DNA of 64,000 nucleotides, taken from Conchocele bisecta. Its lineage: Eukaryota > Mollusca > Bivalvia > Lucinida > Thyasiridae. Below are positions 35,658 to 48,992 of the stretch, piece after piece. The stretch is from positions 27,904,560 to 27,968,559 of the forward strand of contig CM055280.1 of the NCBI GenBank assembly GCA_029237695.1. The letters run 5' to 3'. The notes under the pieces are model-generated. The model was not told the DNA's origin, did no database searches, and saw nothing but the letters and a program-made list of their open reading frames with translations. Every line of letters begins with the position of its first letter. Position 1 is the stretch's first letter. Both the position numbers and the translations under genes were made by a program.

Positions 35658-36170
35658 ATTTAAAGGTACATGCCCACTCAGTAGGCACAAACTGTTCTAT
35701 ATAGGTATTAAATAAGGGTATAATTGTGTCACTATTCCATCAGTTCTAAAAAGTACAAGTGCCCGCTATACAGATATAATCATTTAGTAATATTTATTTT
35801 ACTGATAGTGACGCGCGGTGGTATTAGGCTATTTTCATATGCAAATGAGGCATGATATTTGTTCAGCTATTTATACTAATTAAATGCGTCACCTGAACAA
35901 ATAATAGTATAGACAGATTATAAAGTTTGATCATTACACATCCAAAAATAAATACAGAGAATAAATAGTAATACCCGTTAACATTTTAAGGAAACACGGT
36001 TATCGCCCCTGATATCAGTGTGGAAATTTTACGTCTAATATAAAATGTATAATAATGCCAATCAATGCGTGGGGTAATGGTGAATGAATGTTTATTTTGC
36101 TAGAAAATGTCTCAGATGTCTCCGATATAAAGAACATTTTGTGTCTACTAAGTGGGCATGTTATTATATT
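35658..36170. repeat. MITE H, copy 2
   Basis: Starts AAAGGTACATGCCCACTCAG and ends with the inverse around 'ctactaagtgggcatgtt'. It shares the 'gtgacgcgcggtggta' block with copy 1 but not the NRF1-type centre. Confidence 0.6.
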
Positions 36171-37417
36171 CTCTACAGTTCAACCATATTAAAATGTATC
36201 TTAACAACTTGCATAGACATCATGTACTGAATTGTATGGGATGCTAATTATACCATTTATAAAAAGAAAAGTATCCCCCCCCCCGGCAATGTGCATCGCT
36301 TCCGGTCGACATCGTTAGACAAATTTGCAAGATTTTGGCTATTGAACACTTCCGATTCGATGTCTAATAAAATATACGAAATACATACAGAGGCCGGTAT
36401 AGTAGGTTAATTTGGCGAAACTGACCATTTTTAATGCACTTTGTGTAACTGGCGAATGTCTACATTTTATGTTTACCCTGGAGACCGAATTATACACAAA
36501 ATCAGTCGAATTCCGTTAATACACTAACAATAATTTGTGGGATGTATTGTAGACAAAGTTCACGATGGAAAAACATGAATTCGCAAAGCATCGTCTACAG
36601 TGACATACATTTATGACAAATAAGGTCAATTGTTATGACATTTCTAAATGAATATAATTTTCATAATTTTATATTCCTACGCTAAATCAGCTTCTAATTT
36701 CGAAAGATTCAAAGAACCCGGAAGTTGTTTTATTATTTAAAATACACAGATATTCAATCATATTTAGACGACACAGATAGGCTAATCATTTTTATCGTAT
36801 ATGTAATTTCATAATAGTCAAATATTTACCCACAACTCTTAGCCGATTTCTCACAATGAAGATTTTTACAAAGTCTGTCTATGGAGGCCACTTCGTCATT
36901 TCAGAAATATGTGAAGGTCAATGAACAAACCGTATTTACTACGATAAGCAGGTACATACTCGAATATAATGCATAGGACGATGTGCTTGTGTTTATTCTG
37001 ATTCATTTGTAATGGTTTATTATTTACGCACTGGTCTTACAAAAGCTGTCTTTATCAAACGCCAAGTGTAACTGATACTGTGTATGAAACTGCATCATGC
37101 CAAGTAATACATTTGGGTTGTGGTAAATAAGTACTGGATAGGAAATCCCCTCCGCACATATGTAACTTGCGGAAAATTTCGACTAAATTTTGGCCTCATT
37201 TGAAGACAACTTCCATACAATGAGACCTTAAATCACATAAAGGGCTGATCTATAGCTTGGAACAGTTCACATATATTTTGGTTTAAGTAGGTCACCCTAA
37301 TGGAACCCGTCGACAACTGGTTTCCAACAGCACATTTTTTACACACATTAAAATTCTTATTGTTTACTCAGTAGCTATGGGTCAGTCATATAAATATAAT
37401 ATAAATGTCATGCTAAC
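36171..37417. other. No recognisable gene
   Basis: AT-rich. If the exon at 37418-37689 is real, this would be its first intron. Confidence 0.4.
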
Positions 37418-37689
37418 CTGTAGGCATCTACATTTTTGAAATTTCTCATCGTAGTTGTGTTGTACAGGGCAGGTGTTATCAAATAAACATAAACTTGCCC
37501 AAATTCCAGCTCTGGCCATTTACTCGGATCATTTTCCCATTTAGATGATGGAATCTGGAACGGGTCTTGTAGCGATCTAGAGATTTTTTCATACATAAAC
37601 TTTGAGAAGTATCTGTCTCTCGCGTCCCTGTCCAACCCTTTGACGTAGAGCGACACACTTGACATATTTTGCTGAGTTGTCAAATCCAT
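37418..37689 (-). CDS. Candidate first coding exon, unknown protein family
   Basis: From the ATG at 37689 the minus strand encodes about 90 residues, including GLDRDARDRYFSKFMYEKIS and SKWENDPSKWPELEFGQVYV. It ends at a plausible donor (CTACAG/GTTAGC, intron starting at 37417). I associate the pattern 'GLD..AR.RY..K, DP..W..., AY' with a widespread, poorly characterised family in cnidarians and molluscs, sometimes annotated with SWIM-type zinc fingers. That is memory of style, not a search. An upstream promoter-like block (37751-37773) supports a real gene start. Downstream exons would lie to the left, but none was recognised. Confidence 0.5.
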
Positions 37690-37750
37690 TGTAACGCTCC
37701 GTGAACAAACATAATGGGCCACTGGCCGGCCGATTGACGGCCAGCTATTT

Positions 37751-37773
37751 ACGCATGCGCGAAAATGACGTCA
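37751..37773 (-). promoter_or_regulatory. Promoter-like block: NRF1-type and CRE sites
   Basis: ACGCATGCGC at 37751-37760 (NRF1-like) and a perfect palindromic CRE, TGACGTCA, at 37766-37773 lie 60-85 bp upstream of the ATG at 37689. Such paired sites are typical of metazoan housekeeping promoters. No TATA box is obvious. Confidence 0.5.
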
Positions 37774-38494
37774 CGATCGGAATTCCCAAAACCTCCTATT
37801 ATTTTTGGCAATTTGCTAGTACTACATCAAAGGTTATTTGTTTAAATGTATAAAATATACAGTTTACTAAATTTTGACCTTCATACAATAGGTTTGGGTA
37901 TGCACTGTGGTTGCTAACATTTTTTGAAAGGGTCAACTTGTAGCCGTAGATGACATTTCGGAGGCGAATTATTTTAGCTAAAGTATTTTCTTACTTGATA
38001 CTTGGTTACACAAGGGCGCCGCTCCCATTAGGCAAATTACGCTAGTGCGTAAAAAATATTTCAGGAGGTATGGGTTTTTTTTTTCAATTAAAAAAGAAAA
38101 AAAAGAAGAAAATATTAAATAATAAATTTAATTAAATCGACCGTCATGAAGTTTAATTTAAGCGTAATATAATACCAGAAAAAGAATGGTGTTTCCATTT
38201 AGCCTCTAATAGTAATACGTCATTTTTTTTACACATGACGTCAAAACATATTGGTTGAGTGCCTAGGTGTGTTATGCTTTGCGATTGGATGTTACACTTT
38301 AACAACGCTGGTATTAACATATTGGCCGAGTGCCTAGATGTTTTACGTTATGCGATTGGATGTTACACTTATAACAACGCTGCCGGTATTAAAAAATTGG
38401 CACATCATCAGTGTTTTACATCTGTGCGTAAAGTAACAGTTCACACACTGTAGCCAGTAACCTATCGGCAATTTAACTAAAATAAAATTCCAAA

Positions 38495-40888
38495 ATGAGC
38501 AAACGTAAGAAAACGCCACAATGTTCCACGTTGGATTCATATTTTGCACCCTGTTCATCAAAAAAATCAACAACACAATCACAAAGTGATGACAATAAGG
38601 TAGTTCTACCTGTCACTGTGTGCACCCCACAGAGTTCCACGGAGGACCCCGTCATGTCTTCCACTGTCTCAGAGTCGGAAACTAGTCAGTCTGACCCATC
38701 CAGCATTGCCACTGAACCACCAGAAATTCAAAAAATAGGACAAGTGGATATTTCGAAGTTTCTTGATAGAACCAGCGCGAAAACGGACACAGACAGACGA
38801 TATATAGTTACGTACAAATTCAAGCCTGCACAAGGGTGGGAACCTCCGTTACGACAGTGTGGAAAACAGTTGAGGCGGGCTCATTTCATTTCTTATTCAG
38901 TGGGGAAAAGTACCGCACGATCCAATACTGCCCTACATTGGATGGTGCACTGTGTACGGTCTGTGTAGCATTTGGGAATAAATCCAACGTTCTCACATCT
39001 AAACCTTTAACAGACTGGAGCAATGGCAATCGAATTGTTGATTTGCACTTACAGTCTGAGGATCACAAATCAGCAGTTATAAAAGCTGCATGTTTCAGCG
39101 CTGTCAGCATGCAGGCAGACAATTCAATTGCTGTACGACTGTCAACAGCATATAAAGACAAACTGGAAAGAAATCGATCTGCATTATGTTCCATCATCAG
39201 GGTGATTCTTCTTTGTGGAAGACAAAATATACCACTACGTGGGAAAGTGGACGAGAGATCCAATTTCAATGCCATTATTCATACTATGGCAGAAAAAGAT
39301 CTTTCGCTGAAGAAACATCTTGAAATGTCCGATGCCAGAGCGAGATATTTGAGTCATTCTATACAGAATGAGCTAATACAACTCTATGGCAAACAGATAT
39401 CAGACGCCATATTACAGGACTGCAGGAATGCCCATTTTTTTCTTCAATTTTAGCTGATGAATCTGCAGATGTTTCAAATTCAGAGCAGGTAGCTCTCTGC
39501 ATGCGGTATGTTCCCATCGAGGAGGGAAAACACATGGTCAGGGAGGAATTTATATCGTTTGTATCGACAAGAGATACAACGGGCGAAACTTTGACAAATA
39601 TCATTACCGCGCAGTTGGAAAAGCTTGGCCTTAACATCCAGGACGTAGTGGCTCAGGGCTATGATTGAGCTGGTAATATGTCAGGAAATGTCAAAGGGGT
39701 ACAAACCCGCATCAGAAATATAAACAATGATGCAGTGTATGTCCATTGCAAAAACCACCGGCTCAATCTGGCGATTTGTCGTTGTTGCAAAGTCCTGTTT
39801 GTCAGTCACATGTTTGACGTTGTTGGGGACATTCTGTACTTCATTACAGCATCTCCAAAGCGCCTCCAGGTATTCTTAAGTGGAAACCAGAACGGGAACA
39901 GACTCAAGCGACTGTGTCCCACTCGATGGTCGCAGCACGCAGAAAGCGTATCTGCATTCTTGAATAACTTTTCTACGATATCTGACACTTTGGTCGAACT
40001 TCAAGGTGATAGTGACACGAAAACTCGCAGTGACGCCATGTCATACGACAGGGCAATCCATTGCTTTGAGTTCGTCATAGCTCTGTTCTGTGTGACTGGA
40101 CCGCTTGATTATTTAACCCCATTGGCAAACACCATGCAGACGCCATCATATGATCTAGTCAGGGCGTCCATGTACGCATACACTGTCATCGAACTGCTCA
40201 ATAAAAAACGAAACGAAACGAGTTACTTTGATGAGATTTGGGACTCTGCCACAACCCTAGCCACTGACAACAGTATTGCTGTTCAGCGGCCGCGTGTTGC
40301 TGCGAGACAAACTACCAGAACCCGTGTGCCAGCTAACTCAGATAAAGAGTACTGGAAACTCAATCTGTTCACACCGTTCATGGACCACCTCATAGTGGAG
40401 TTGACAGAGGCTGGCTAATCCTTTGCCACGACTGAAAGCCCAATATCTCCTCCCTGACAAGCTGGCGGATTTGTCGCCTGATGTGTGGAATGAGATCAAG
40501 GGTGCATACAGCAGATTTATTGCAGCTGACGAAACCGCGTTTTTTAGACCGCGAGTTGGAACTGTGGAAAACTGGCATTGACACCATGTGTATCCGGGCC
40601 ACAGATATATGCGATGTCCTTGATTGCGCTGTTGACTTATACCCAAATCTGTACAAGATTTTAAAAGTTCTTCTGACAATGCCAGTTTCAACAGCATCGG
40701 CTGAACGGTCGTTCAGCTGCATGCGCCGTCTAAAGACGTATCTGCGAAACACCATGTCCGATGACAGACTCACTGGCCTGGCACTTATGCATGTCCACAG
40801 AGAACGGTGCGTAAAACCAGAAACGGTATTGAGAGATTTTGACGCAACAGGTGACAGGCGCATATCGCTTGCATTCCACAATGATTAA
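38495..40888 (+). pseudogene. hAT transposase, ZMYM1/P52rIPK-like, broken
   Basis: Encodes a DNA transposase of the hAT group. An N-terminal low-complexity Ser/Thr-rich region (MSKRKKTPQCSTLDSYFAP) precedes VDISKFLDRTSAKTDTDRRY and a TTF-type zinc-binding region, then a DUF4371-like middle. The C-terminal dimerisation motif contains TMPVSTASAERSFSCMRRLK and TYLRNTMSDDRLTGLALMH. Breaks: frame changes near 38840, 39445 and 40420-40520, and a TGA at 39666 where this family usually has a glycine after the catalytic aspartate (QGYD then stop). About 800 codons in total, normal for the family. Cellular genes of this kind exist, but the flanking TIRs argue for a transposon copy. Confidence 0.8.
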
Positions 40889-41022
40889 TCATACATAATA
40901 ATAGTGTAATGTATACACAACGCCAATAGTTTAGCACCACTTTGATACTGGTCGCTATATAAACAAACTAGATAACGCCAAGTGAATCATTGAAAACTGC
41001 TGAGCAAAAACTACCAAACAAA

Positions 41023-41561
41023 TACGTCGCGAACAGGGTCTCGATCTTCGTCTCTCTATCACCAATGGGTCTATAACGACCAAAATTTACGACAAGAGGG
41101 ACGACTTTAACTTTAGCATTGTTGATTATCCACATTTGGATGGAGATGTACCCCGTGCTACATCTTATGGGGTATACATCTCCCAGCTTATGCGTTGCGC
41201 TAGAGCTTCTAGCAATGTTGAAGACTTCAATGATCGGAATATGGTAATCACTTCTAAACTCATGCAACAAGATTAACGTTTCCACAAGCTTCGTAAATCA
41301 TTCTCTAAGTTTTACAACCGTAATAGTGACATTGTCCTTAAATATAATTGCAATATGAAAACACTTTTGCGGTCTGGAATTACCCACCGACAATTTTATG
41401 GTGACGTGATCTACAAACTTCGTAAAATTAAGGGTAGTCGTTCATTTTCTGATAAATTCAAACAAATTATAATAGAGAATGTGTTCACCGACACTACGAC
41501 CCCTCCATTTTGCAGCGTACTGCTGGGCTGGTCATCGACAGAACAGTTGATTCATTTTTGA
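41023..41561 (+). pseudogene. Reverse-transcriptase-like ORF fragment nested in the hAT element
   Basis: A + frame contains TNGSITTKIYDKRDDFNFSI, 'DGDVPRATSYGVYISQLMRCAR' (about 41137-41202) and, after an in-frame TAA at 41274, the continuation FHKLRKSFSKFYNR. I recognise the 'KIYDKRDDFNF...YGVYISQL.R.AR' pattern from the C-terminal part of uncharacterised reverse-transcriptase proteins in amphioxus and molluscs. The catalytic polymerase motifs are not present here. It sits between the transposase stop and the right TIR of the hAT element, so it is a secondary insertion or a captured fragment. Confidence 0.55.
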
Positions 41562-42188
41562 GGGATCTGTTTTGTGGTGCCTCTGTTGCATTTTGTGTTA
41601 TTTTCTTGTTTTTTTGTGTACTTATTGAAATTCTTGGGGACCGTACACCGCTGCATTTTTTTTCCATGTTCAAGGCTCTGTGACCACCGCTGTACCCGTG
41701 CCGTAATTTTCTATAGTTGTTACTGTTATGTTAGTCCCGCTCATTGCCCCCCCCCCCCTTAGTATTTATTCCTATATTTGATTCCGTTCGTTCATCTGTG
41801 TCACAGACTGTGATGGCAGTAATGCTCAACTACCACCAGGGATCGGAAAATAATAACAGCATGCATTGATAGGAAGCACGTGAAGAATTTCTACAGCCGC
41901 CACACTGCACAAACTACGGTGGATGTATGTTCACTGGGTGTTGAACTTAAACTTAGATCGGTGCCAAGCTCTATATTTTGCTTAAATGTACTATTCATCT
42001 GGATGCAAAATATTGAAAAATATTGAAGACAATGGTGATTATAATACAGGAAATTCAATCACTGTTTCAAAAAAATTTCGGGGGGGGGGGCATGCCCCCG
42101 GGCCCCCCTAGCACACTCCTTCGCTACGCTCAGTCGACTCATTTTACTGATTAGCGTAAAAAAAATATGTGCCTGGCGGCGCCCCTTG

Positions 42189-42635
42189 CTTGGTAGACAT
42201 AGCACTATGGCTTTACTACCGTTACAGCCACAGGCCTCAACGATAGCTACTGTAACGACTGATTTGAAGATTTTAAATTTGTCGATTATTGTCTAAATAC
42301 GCGTCTAATGGTGCTAAACCAGCTGTGCAAAACCAGAAAGTATATTAAATAGCCTGTACGAGTTACAATGGGTGACTTGCCTATTACAGTAACGTGTTTA
42401 TTGCTCCTTTTGTCCGACTACATAAAGTGTACAAAGTGTACATCGCTTCGGTCTCCATCTTGCCGAAGAATTTCCGGCAGAATAAATTAACTTCCGTAAT
42501 TCTGTTTTTAGTCCGGCGCCAAAGGCCGATTTTGGGGCTTAACCTTGTTTTGAATACCTTTTTTTTTTATTACGGATTTTGCCTATGTAGACTTTCTAGT
42601 TTTAGAATCCAACTGATGACAACCTGTTACCCTTG
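42189..42635. other. No recognisable gene
   Basis: Sequence right of the hAT element, no domain-like frames. Confidence 0.4.
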
Positions 42636-43060
42636 AGCATTTGGAGAAATCTGCATAAATTCAAGATGGCGGCCACCTAGATATATTGTGCAATATAATT
42701 GCATGCACAGGAGGAAATTAAACCATCTAAGAGAGTCTAATGAATGTATTAACGTGCTGACACAAATGGGCAACTTTAAAATTCAATTCCTTAACTGCAT
42801 ATGAAAAAAATCCAAGATGGCCGCCAAATGTGACTATTGTACATACTTTCATTAATTCGTCATATCAAAGAATATACGTTTTGTTTAAGTATGTGTTTAT
42901 TAAAACAATGAATGTGTGTTTTTTTTGTAACTTTGATGTGAAATTATATACTAAGCTATATAGCAGAAGTCCAAGATGGCACCCATATATGAATATATTA
43001 CAATGTACTTGCAACCGTATCTGGAAATAAGAAACACTATATACTTGCAATCGGACCCCA
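42636..43060. repeat. Diverged repeat array with AAGATGGC (YY1-like) motifs
   Basis: CAAGATGGCGGCCACC (42662), CCAAGATGGCCGCCAAA (42812) and CCAAGATGGCACCCATA (42971) recur about 150-160 bp apart, each followed by a 'tatattgtgcaatata'-like stretch. Inverted versions, GGCGGCCATCTATG and GGCGGCCATGTTGG, lie near 44475 and 44818. The shared core is the YY1 recognition sequence. Unit identity outside the motif is low. Confidence 0.45.
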
Positions 43061-46000
43061 TATCAGAGCGAATGTGTATACCAATATTGTATTTAGGTTT
43101 ATATTATTCCAATACAACTAACTTGTGTACTCGTATGTAATTACACTCGGATACTACACCTAATACATAAGTAGACACAATCCTGGTATTAAGTCACAGA
43201 TAACTTTTTTACCTTGATATACACCATTAGACAGCATCGGCAATAACCTTGATATACACCATTAGACAGCATCGGCAATAACGTAAGACTAATATAGCCG
43301 CCGGATATGAATATAATACATTATAATAGTAATACAATTATAAGATTTAAAATCGTGCATTCATTTAGATAGTTTCGATATTGTTTTGTCTTGTCTCGCA
43401 ATTCCATAGCAGCATTCATACTTCTATTGTTGGCAGGGAGATATATTGTACTTTACAATATACTTCAAGGACTTCTTAATTTGTAAAATACCAAATGTCG
43501 TCGATTATATCATTGGCTCCAAAAAAAAAAAAAAATGCTCAATGTGATTTACTGTGCAACATCGCAAGAAATGGCTCCTCTAGGTAGCGTCATTAACAAC
43601 ATGAGTGTCTGAATATAGCAATTGAACAAGTACAAATGGATGATACGTCTATATATTTCTGTCACAATCGTTGACTATGTACAATAGCATAAGCCATCCA
43701 GTAGCTGATTCCAGTTTCTGGCTACCATTACGTGCTTTCAACCTACTTAGTACAACCACTTAGGACTCCCGCTGATATTATTGCGTGTTTCGGTCACATG
43801 TTTTCTTTCTGTGAAAGTATTCAGTTTCCACAAAGCGGCTGTATGTACATGATTGTTGATGTAAAACATTTTAATATCACTTATTACTTTGTAAGCTGCA
43901 AGTAATTGATGTGTTTTCAGACCACTATCGCCGATGTAGAGCAACATATTTATATGATGAGGTAATGTATGTACACCGATTTTCTCTTTGTATTGTTTCA
44001 AAGATAAGCAATACAAATGCTTTATTTTTGTTGAATAATGATTGTGTAGTTATATGCCATTAAATGAGTTGTACTTGTTTAAACATGAGACAAAATTGAT
44101 ATATATGATATGATATGTAAAAACTAATAAGACATGACTCCGTCAGTATACGTAAATGTGGAACAAAGAAATCAACCTTAATCACAACTATAATAATTCC
44201 GAGAAGAACAATCTGCTGTTTTATGTTGGGACTGTTGGGGAATAGTTGTTGTCCATGTATACTGCATCTCTAGAGCCTCCATTATCCATATATTTATTTC
44301 CTTTGAAATTTAATATTTTAATCATTACACGATATAATTGTCATTGCGAGGTAATTTATCTTTATATATACGTCTGCCATGTATATAAGTATCTAATATT
44401 GCAGATATGTTTACTTATAATCCTAGTAATTATATGCAATTGGTTCAATATAAGGCAACATTATTTTCATATTTGGCGGCCATCTATGATTTCTGCTATT
44501 GGTAGTTATTTAATTATATTCCTAAGTTGGTAAAAGCGTTCATAGTATACATAACGTCAGTACTTGTATTCCAATTTACTACGATATGACACCCATGTGC
44601 AATTATATACATGTACGTAATTATTATTCTCTGTGATGATCGTCATGGGATAATTTCTGTAATTTCTTGGACTTTCGCTCTTCACAAATGTGTCTAATTA
44701 TGTATCAAATTTACTATAAGCGCTTATCATGTCAATATATCCAAGATTAGTATACATGTTGTTTTCATATGGAGTGTACGTGGGAGCAGTTATATGCAAA
44801 ATATCATGTTACGTTTGGCGGCCATGTTGGATTTTTACCATTTAACAATGAATTGAAATTTAGTGTTGATCACTTATCTCGATAAGTCATGTAAATCCAC
44901 TTTATGCTGTTAATGTATGCTAATACCTCATGTGGAAACAACTATATGACACACTATAACTGTTTGACATCCATTTTCGATGTATGCAAATTTCTCAGAA
45001 CGATCAAAGATGACATAGTGCCGACTGTCGGATTCTTCATGTTGATGATCTGGGCAATCCAAATCGCCAATAAAAAACCTGTTTTATTCAAAATAAAGTT
45101 AAGCTCCTGCATGGAACGTTCCATACACTTGGCTGCCAGACTATCTGACATCTGAGCGGGAAACCCCCACATACGTCAATCGATTTCATTGGTCGGTTAC
45201 TTTGCAGATTTCCGATATTTACCTCGGAAAGAAAATGGCGACGGTGATAAACTGAAAGTGTTATGCACGCTGTTTTGCAAAGAAATGTTGAGAAATAACT
45301 AGTAAGGAACGTAGTTGCATATAAAATATGAATGAAATTCGGTGTAATAATATTATTTAAACGTATTGTCAGATGATTTCGGTATCGTACAGTTCACGAA
45401 GTGTCAAAATTATGCGCGTATTCGTGTCGAATATTCGAGTTTCGATTTCGCTATGTGACGCAACGGAATGGAAGCCAGTCTCTATAGCAAAGTAAATAAG
45501 AAAAGTCAGATAATGAAAAATAGAAGTTAAACATAATATAGAGACATGACATGTTAGTTTAAATACTTGGGGTCCAGTGTATCGCCACATATATTCAGGG
45601 GTTGCAGGGGAAATAACTGGGTCAACAAACCGGGAAATACCACTGCAGACGGGGAATGTCAGGTGGAACAGCGTCTGTAATGATACACAAATCACTATGT
45701 CTATCTTCAACAAGGAACACCGGCAGAATAGCCAACATTTACAGGTACACAAGGAATACGCACATAATGCCTACGTCATAGGCTGGACGAGTCCAGTTCA
45801 TGTGCATGTAGCACAGGTACCTGTAACGAGAAACACCACATAGCTAATGCTGTGGGAGTCTTTATGATTTATTTCCAATCCACAACAATATATACATGTT
45901 CATATTTTACATCTATACAATATTTAATACTATTGTCTTCCCAATTGTATGGTTGAATTTTGTAATCGTGTTCTCCTGTATTAGTGGAGTTTAGTATTAA

Positions 46001-46143
46001 AATAGATTCGTCACAAGGTTGTACTAAAACAAATGGCGTAAACACTGAACAAGGGAGTTCACCCTCTTCATTCCAAACCACAAATCCCCGCGCTGTTTTT
46101 TTCCTACATGTATACATAGAGCATCGCCTTTCACGACAGTTTT
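43061..46143. other. Mostly unassigned AT-rich sequence
   Basis: Contains inverted YY1-like repeats near 44475 and 44818 and a small direct duplication near 43210-43280 ('accttgatatacaccattagacagcatcggcaataac', twice). Several 80-130 residue frames (for example 45369-45752 and 45869-46117) overlap each other on opposite strands and show no domains. I would not call any of them a gene. Confidence 0.45.
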
Positions 46144-46700
46144 TATATGTTATCTTCCTTGAGATAGCATATTATGTCACGCACATTTCTATAGGGGCAG
46201 CCATATTGTCGTGCTACACCTAAACGACGAGTGCGACCAAGAAAATAGTGCCATGTGCCATCTTATCCCAAGGCATTTTGGTCTGTCTTGCTCTGTATCT
46301 AAAGCTATATACTATTCTCTATAGTTTTCACAGTTTTGGGCTTAGTTTATCACCTACATTTTGGAACATACGAATCAAGACATTTCGTGCGTATGAATAC
46401 AGCAGCTATATATTTATATGTTATCTCCCTTGACATAGCATATTGTGTCACGCAAATTTCTATGGGCGCAGCCATTAATCGTGCATCGCCTAAAGGGCGA
46501 GTACGACCAAGAAAATAGTGCCCTGTGCCAACTTATCCTATGGCGTTTTGATCTGTCTTGCTTTGTATATAAACCTCTACATATACTATCCTCTATAGTT
46601 TTCACAGTTTTGTGCTCAGTTTATCAATTAAATTCTTTAATATACTAATTAAGACATTTCGTGCGTATGAATACAGCAGCTATTATCTTTAGGTCTCAAG
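46144..46700. repeat. Tandem duplication, about 282-bp unit
   Basis: The unit starting TATGTTATCTTCCTTGAGAT (about 46146) recurs at about 46427 with 'catattgtgtcacgca', 'agtgcgaccaagaaaatagtgcc' and 'catttcgtgcgtatgaatacagcagctat'. A partial third start follows at about 46665. The two full copies differ by scattered substitutions. Confidence 0.75.
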
Positions 46701-48992
46701 GGACAGTACGTACGGAGCTAGCTACAACAAATAGCCTCCAATATGTTATCTACGGCTACAATTTGACCCATTCAAAAATGTCAGAATTTAGCTAACTGTA
46801 TATCTTATTCCTTTAAGCAAATACTATTTGATGTAGAACTTGTAAATTGCCAAAAATAATAGAACAGGGAAATCATTTTCCCCATGGAATCCATCTTTTC
46901 TCTAGTTGTTGTTCAACATTCAACATAACGAAATGAAGCTTTTTTAAATTTACAATATATACATGTAAATGTCAGATAAACACCTTGAGACGGTAAATTA
47001 ACCAATTTCTGCATGTGTATGTTATTTATTAATTATTTATTGACACAGCTTTGACAGTTTTATATCGCTAACATATCAAACACGCCAGATAACCAATTGC
47101 AAATATCACTCTTCAATGCGTTACATTAAAGCGATAGGGTTAAATTGCTACGCTCTCGAGAGGTATGAAGAGGGGTAGCAATTTTTTTGTTTCTAGTACG
47201 GAGTTAGCAGTAAAAAGTTGGGGGCTGGGTGTGAACGATTTTCTATATATTTCAGTACTGACCCTGCAAGTTACACCGGTGTTATTTACAAAGTTAACTT
47301 ACCCCACACACCGATCAGTTTTTGTGGAGATAACATATGTCAGTACATTCAGTACTTTGATTATATTGCCTGATGATCTGCCGGACACCACGCACCGCAT
47401 CTGACATACCGATGCTGTGTATTGATGAATAGTTAGTGGATTCAGAGCCGCCGGAAACCACTCGGCATACCTGACACACCGATGCTATCACGGTGTATTG
47501 AGGGATTATTATTTCCTGCGCTGTTGATTAGATCCAGCCGCTACTTTTTCAGCTCATTCTCTTCCAGGCACAAACGTAGGATCATCTAGTATTGTAATGT
47601 TGGTTGATTGTCGTCGGTGCGATGGTGTGGGTGTTTGGTCAATAATATTAATTGTGTTGTTGTCATACACGGTGAAACAATCGTTTGAATAGTTTATTGA
47701 TGTAGCTGTGTGCCAGACATCAGCATTGTGGGTGTCTTCATAAACATTCAGTTAATAGGTCTTTATTATTTGAACATATAATTGATTGATGCTGACCATC
47801 AAATTTAATTCTTACATTCTAAATATATATTAGATCGGAAGAGTTTCGGGTGTGCGAGGCCATGTACACGCCCACGTGTTTTCAAATTGATTCATGTAGT
47901 ACAACAACAATGGCGGATCCCTGATCTCGTATGAACTGTTTAACATGTGACACACATATTTCCTGTGTTGAGTGTCATATCTGTCAAAATACAAACAGCT
48001 TTATTTGTGTACTTGTTTCTGATTATTATCAAAATACATGTAAAGTGTGCGAAGCCATGGACACTGGCTATATTTATTTTATGTAGATATTATATTCTGA
48101 TTTTGGGATTAACCTTCTATCCATACACATGTACTATGGGATTTGACCCTGTTAACCGACCTAAAATGACTTTAACTGATGATAAGCCATTAAACATCAT
48201 TATATAAATAAATACATAAACAATAAGTGCTAATAATCTTGTCGAGCAAACCTAGTTTCAATACTTTCAGTACTTTGATTATATGTTATTTCCTTTGAAC
48301 ACAGTGTATTTGCTGGTGCAATAGAAAATATGCAACATTCAGTCTCTAGTTCCGCAAGTGATCAGTTTTTGTAGAGATACCATAGTTCAGTACTTTCAGT
48401 ACTTTGATTACCTCTACAAATTACACGTAGCCTGAGGTGAACTGAAAACCGTACACTACATTTGTTTAGACTGTAGAAATGGTAATGCGGGCGAAGATTG
48501 TAAACATTAAGTAAAATACCAAAAGAAAATGGAACGCAGTACGACAGTTTGTTGTCCTCTGAAAATTGACTGTGCACTACATGTTCACATTCACAAGAGC
48601 ATTTAACAGACCAGTCAAGGAAATGGCGGAAAGTGTAACCTCGTAACGATATTATTTTGTTTTGGTATTTATTTATTAGCAACGTTTGACGTCTAAGATG
48701 TGATGCTGTGATATAGTAATAATGTGAATATACGAACAATAGAGAACAGTCTAAATGTTATGTTATTAGAATATCGCGTCAATCTCATGCATGAGTAAAT
48801 AAAAGATACGATATTCGTCAAGCTTTTTCCAGTCCATGGTCTAGCGCTGGGGTGCATTTTATTCGTTATTTTGGAGTACTCCGAACAGCTTATATGCATC
48901 AGTTTAAAATCGGCCTTTGTAGGCGCCCGTATTATCAGTAATTCTCCGCATGGAGGTGCACATGGCCCAAATATCCTCGATGTCATACTTAC
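46701..48992. other. No recognisable gene
   Basis: AT-rich. The phrase 'cagtactttgattatat' recurs near 47350, 48265 and 48390, hinting at an old dispersed repeat. Nothing coding was found. Confidence 0.35.

Larger units (their letters stand above)
38011..42188 (+). mobile_element. hAT-superfamily transposon with TIRs
   Basis: The left end CAAGGGCGCCGC (38011) matches the inverse of the right end GCGGCGCCCCTTG (ending 42188). The inner 'ttacgctagtgcgtaaaaaata' block on the left is mirrored by 'tagcgtaaaaaaaatatgtg' on the right. CTTGGT flanks both sides (38001-38006 and 42189-42194), consistent with an imperfect 8-bp duplication. A hAT transposase-like gene (38495-40888) and an unrelated reverse-transcriptase-like relic (about 41023-41561) lie inside. 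The right subterminal region has G/C runs like those of the hAT-like MITE at 11386-11722. Confidence 0.75.

Noticed and set aside
45369..46117. Overlapping 80-127 residue frames on both strands
   Set aside because: They overlap each other, lack splice or promoter support and have no recognisable domain.
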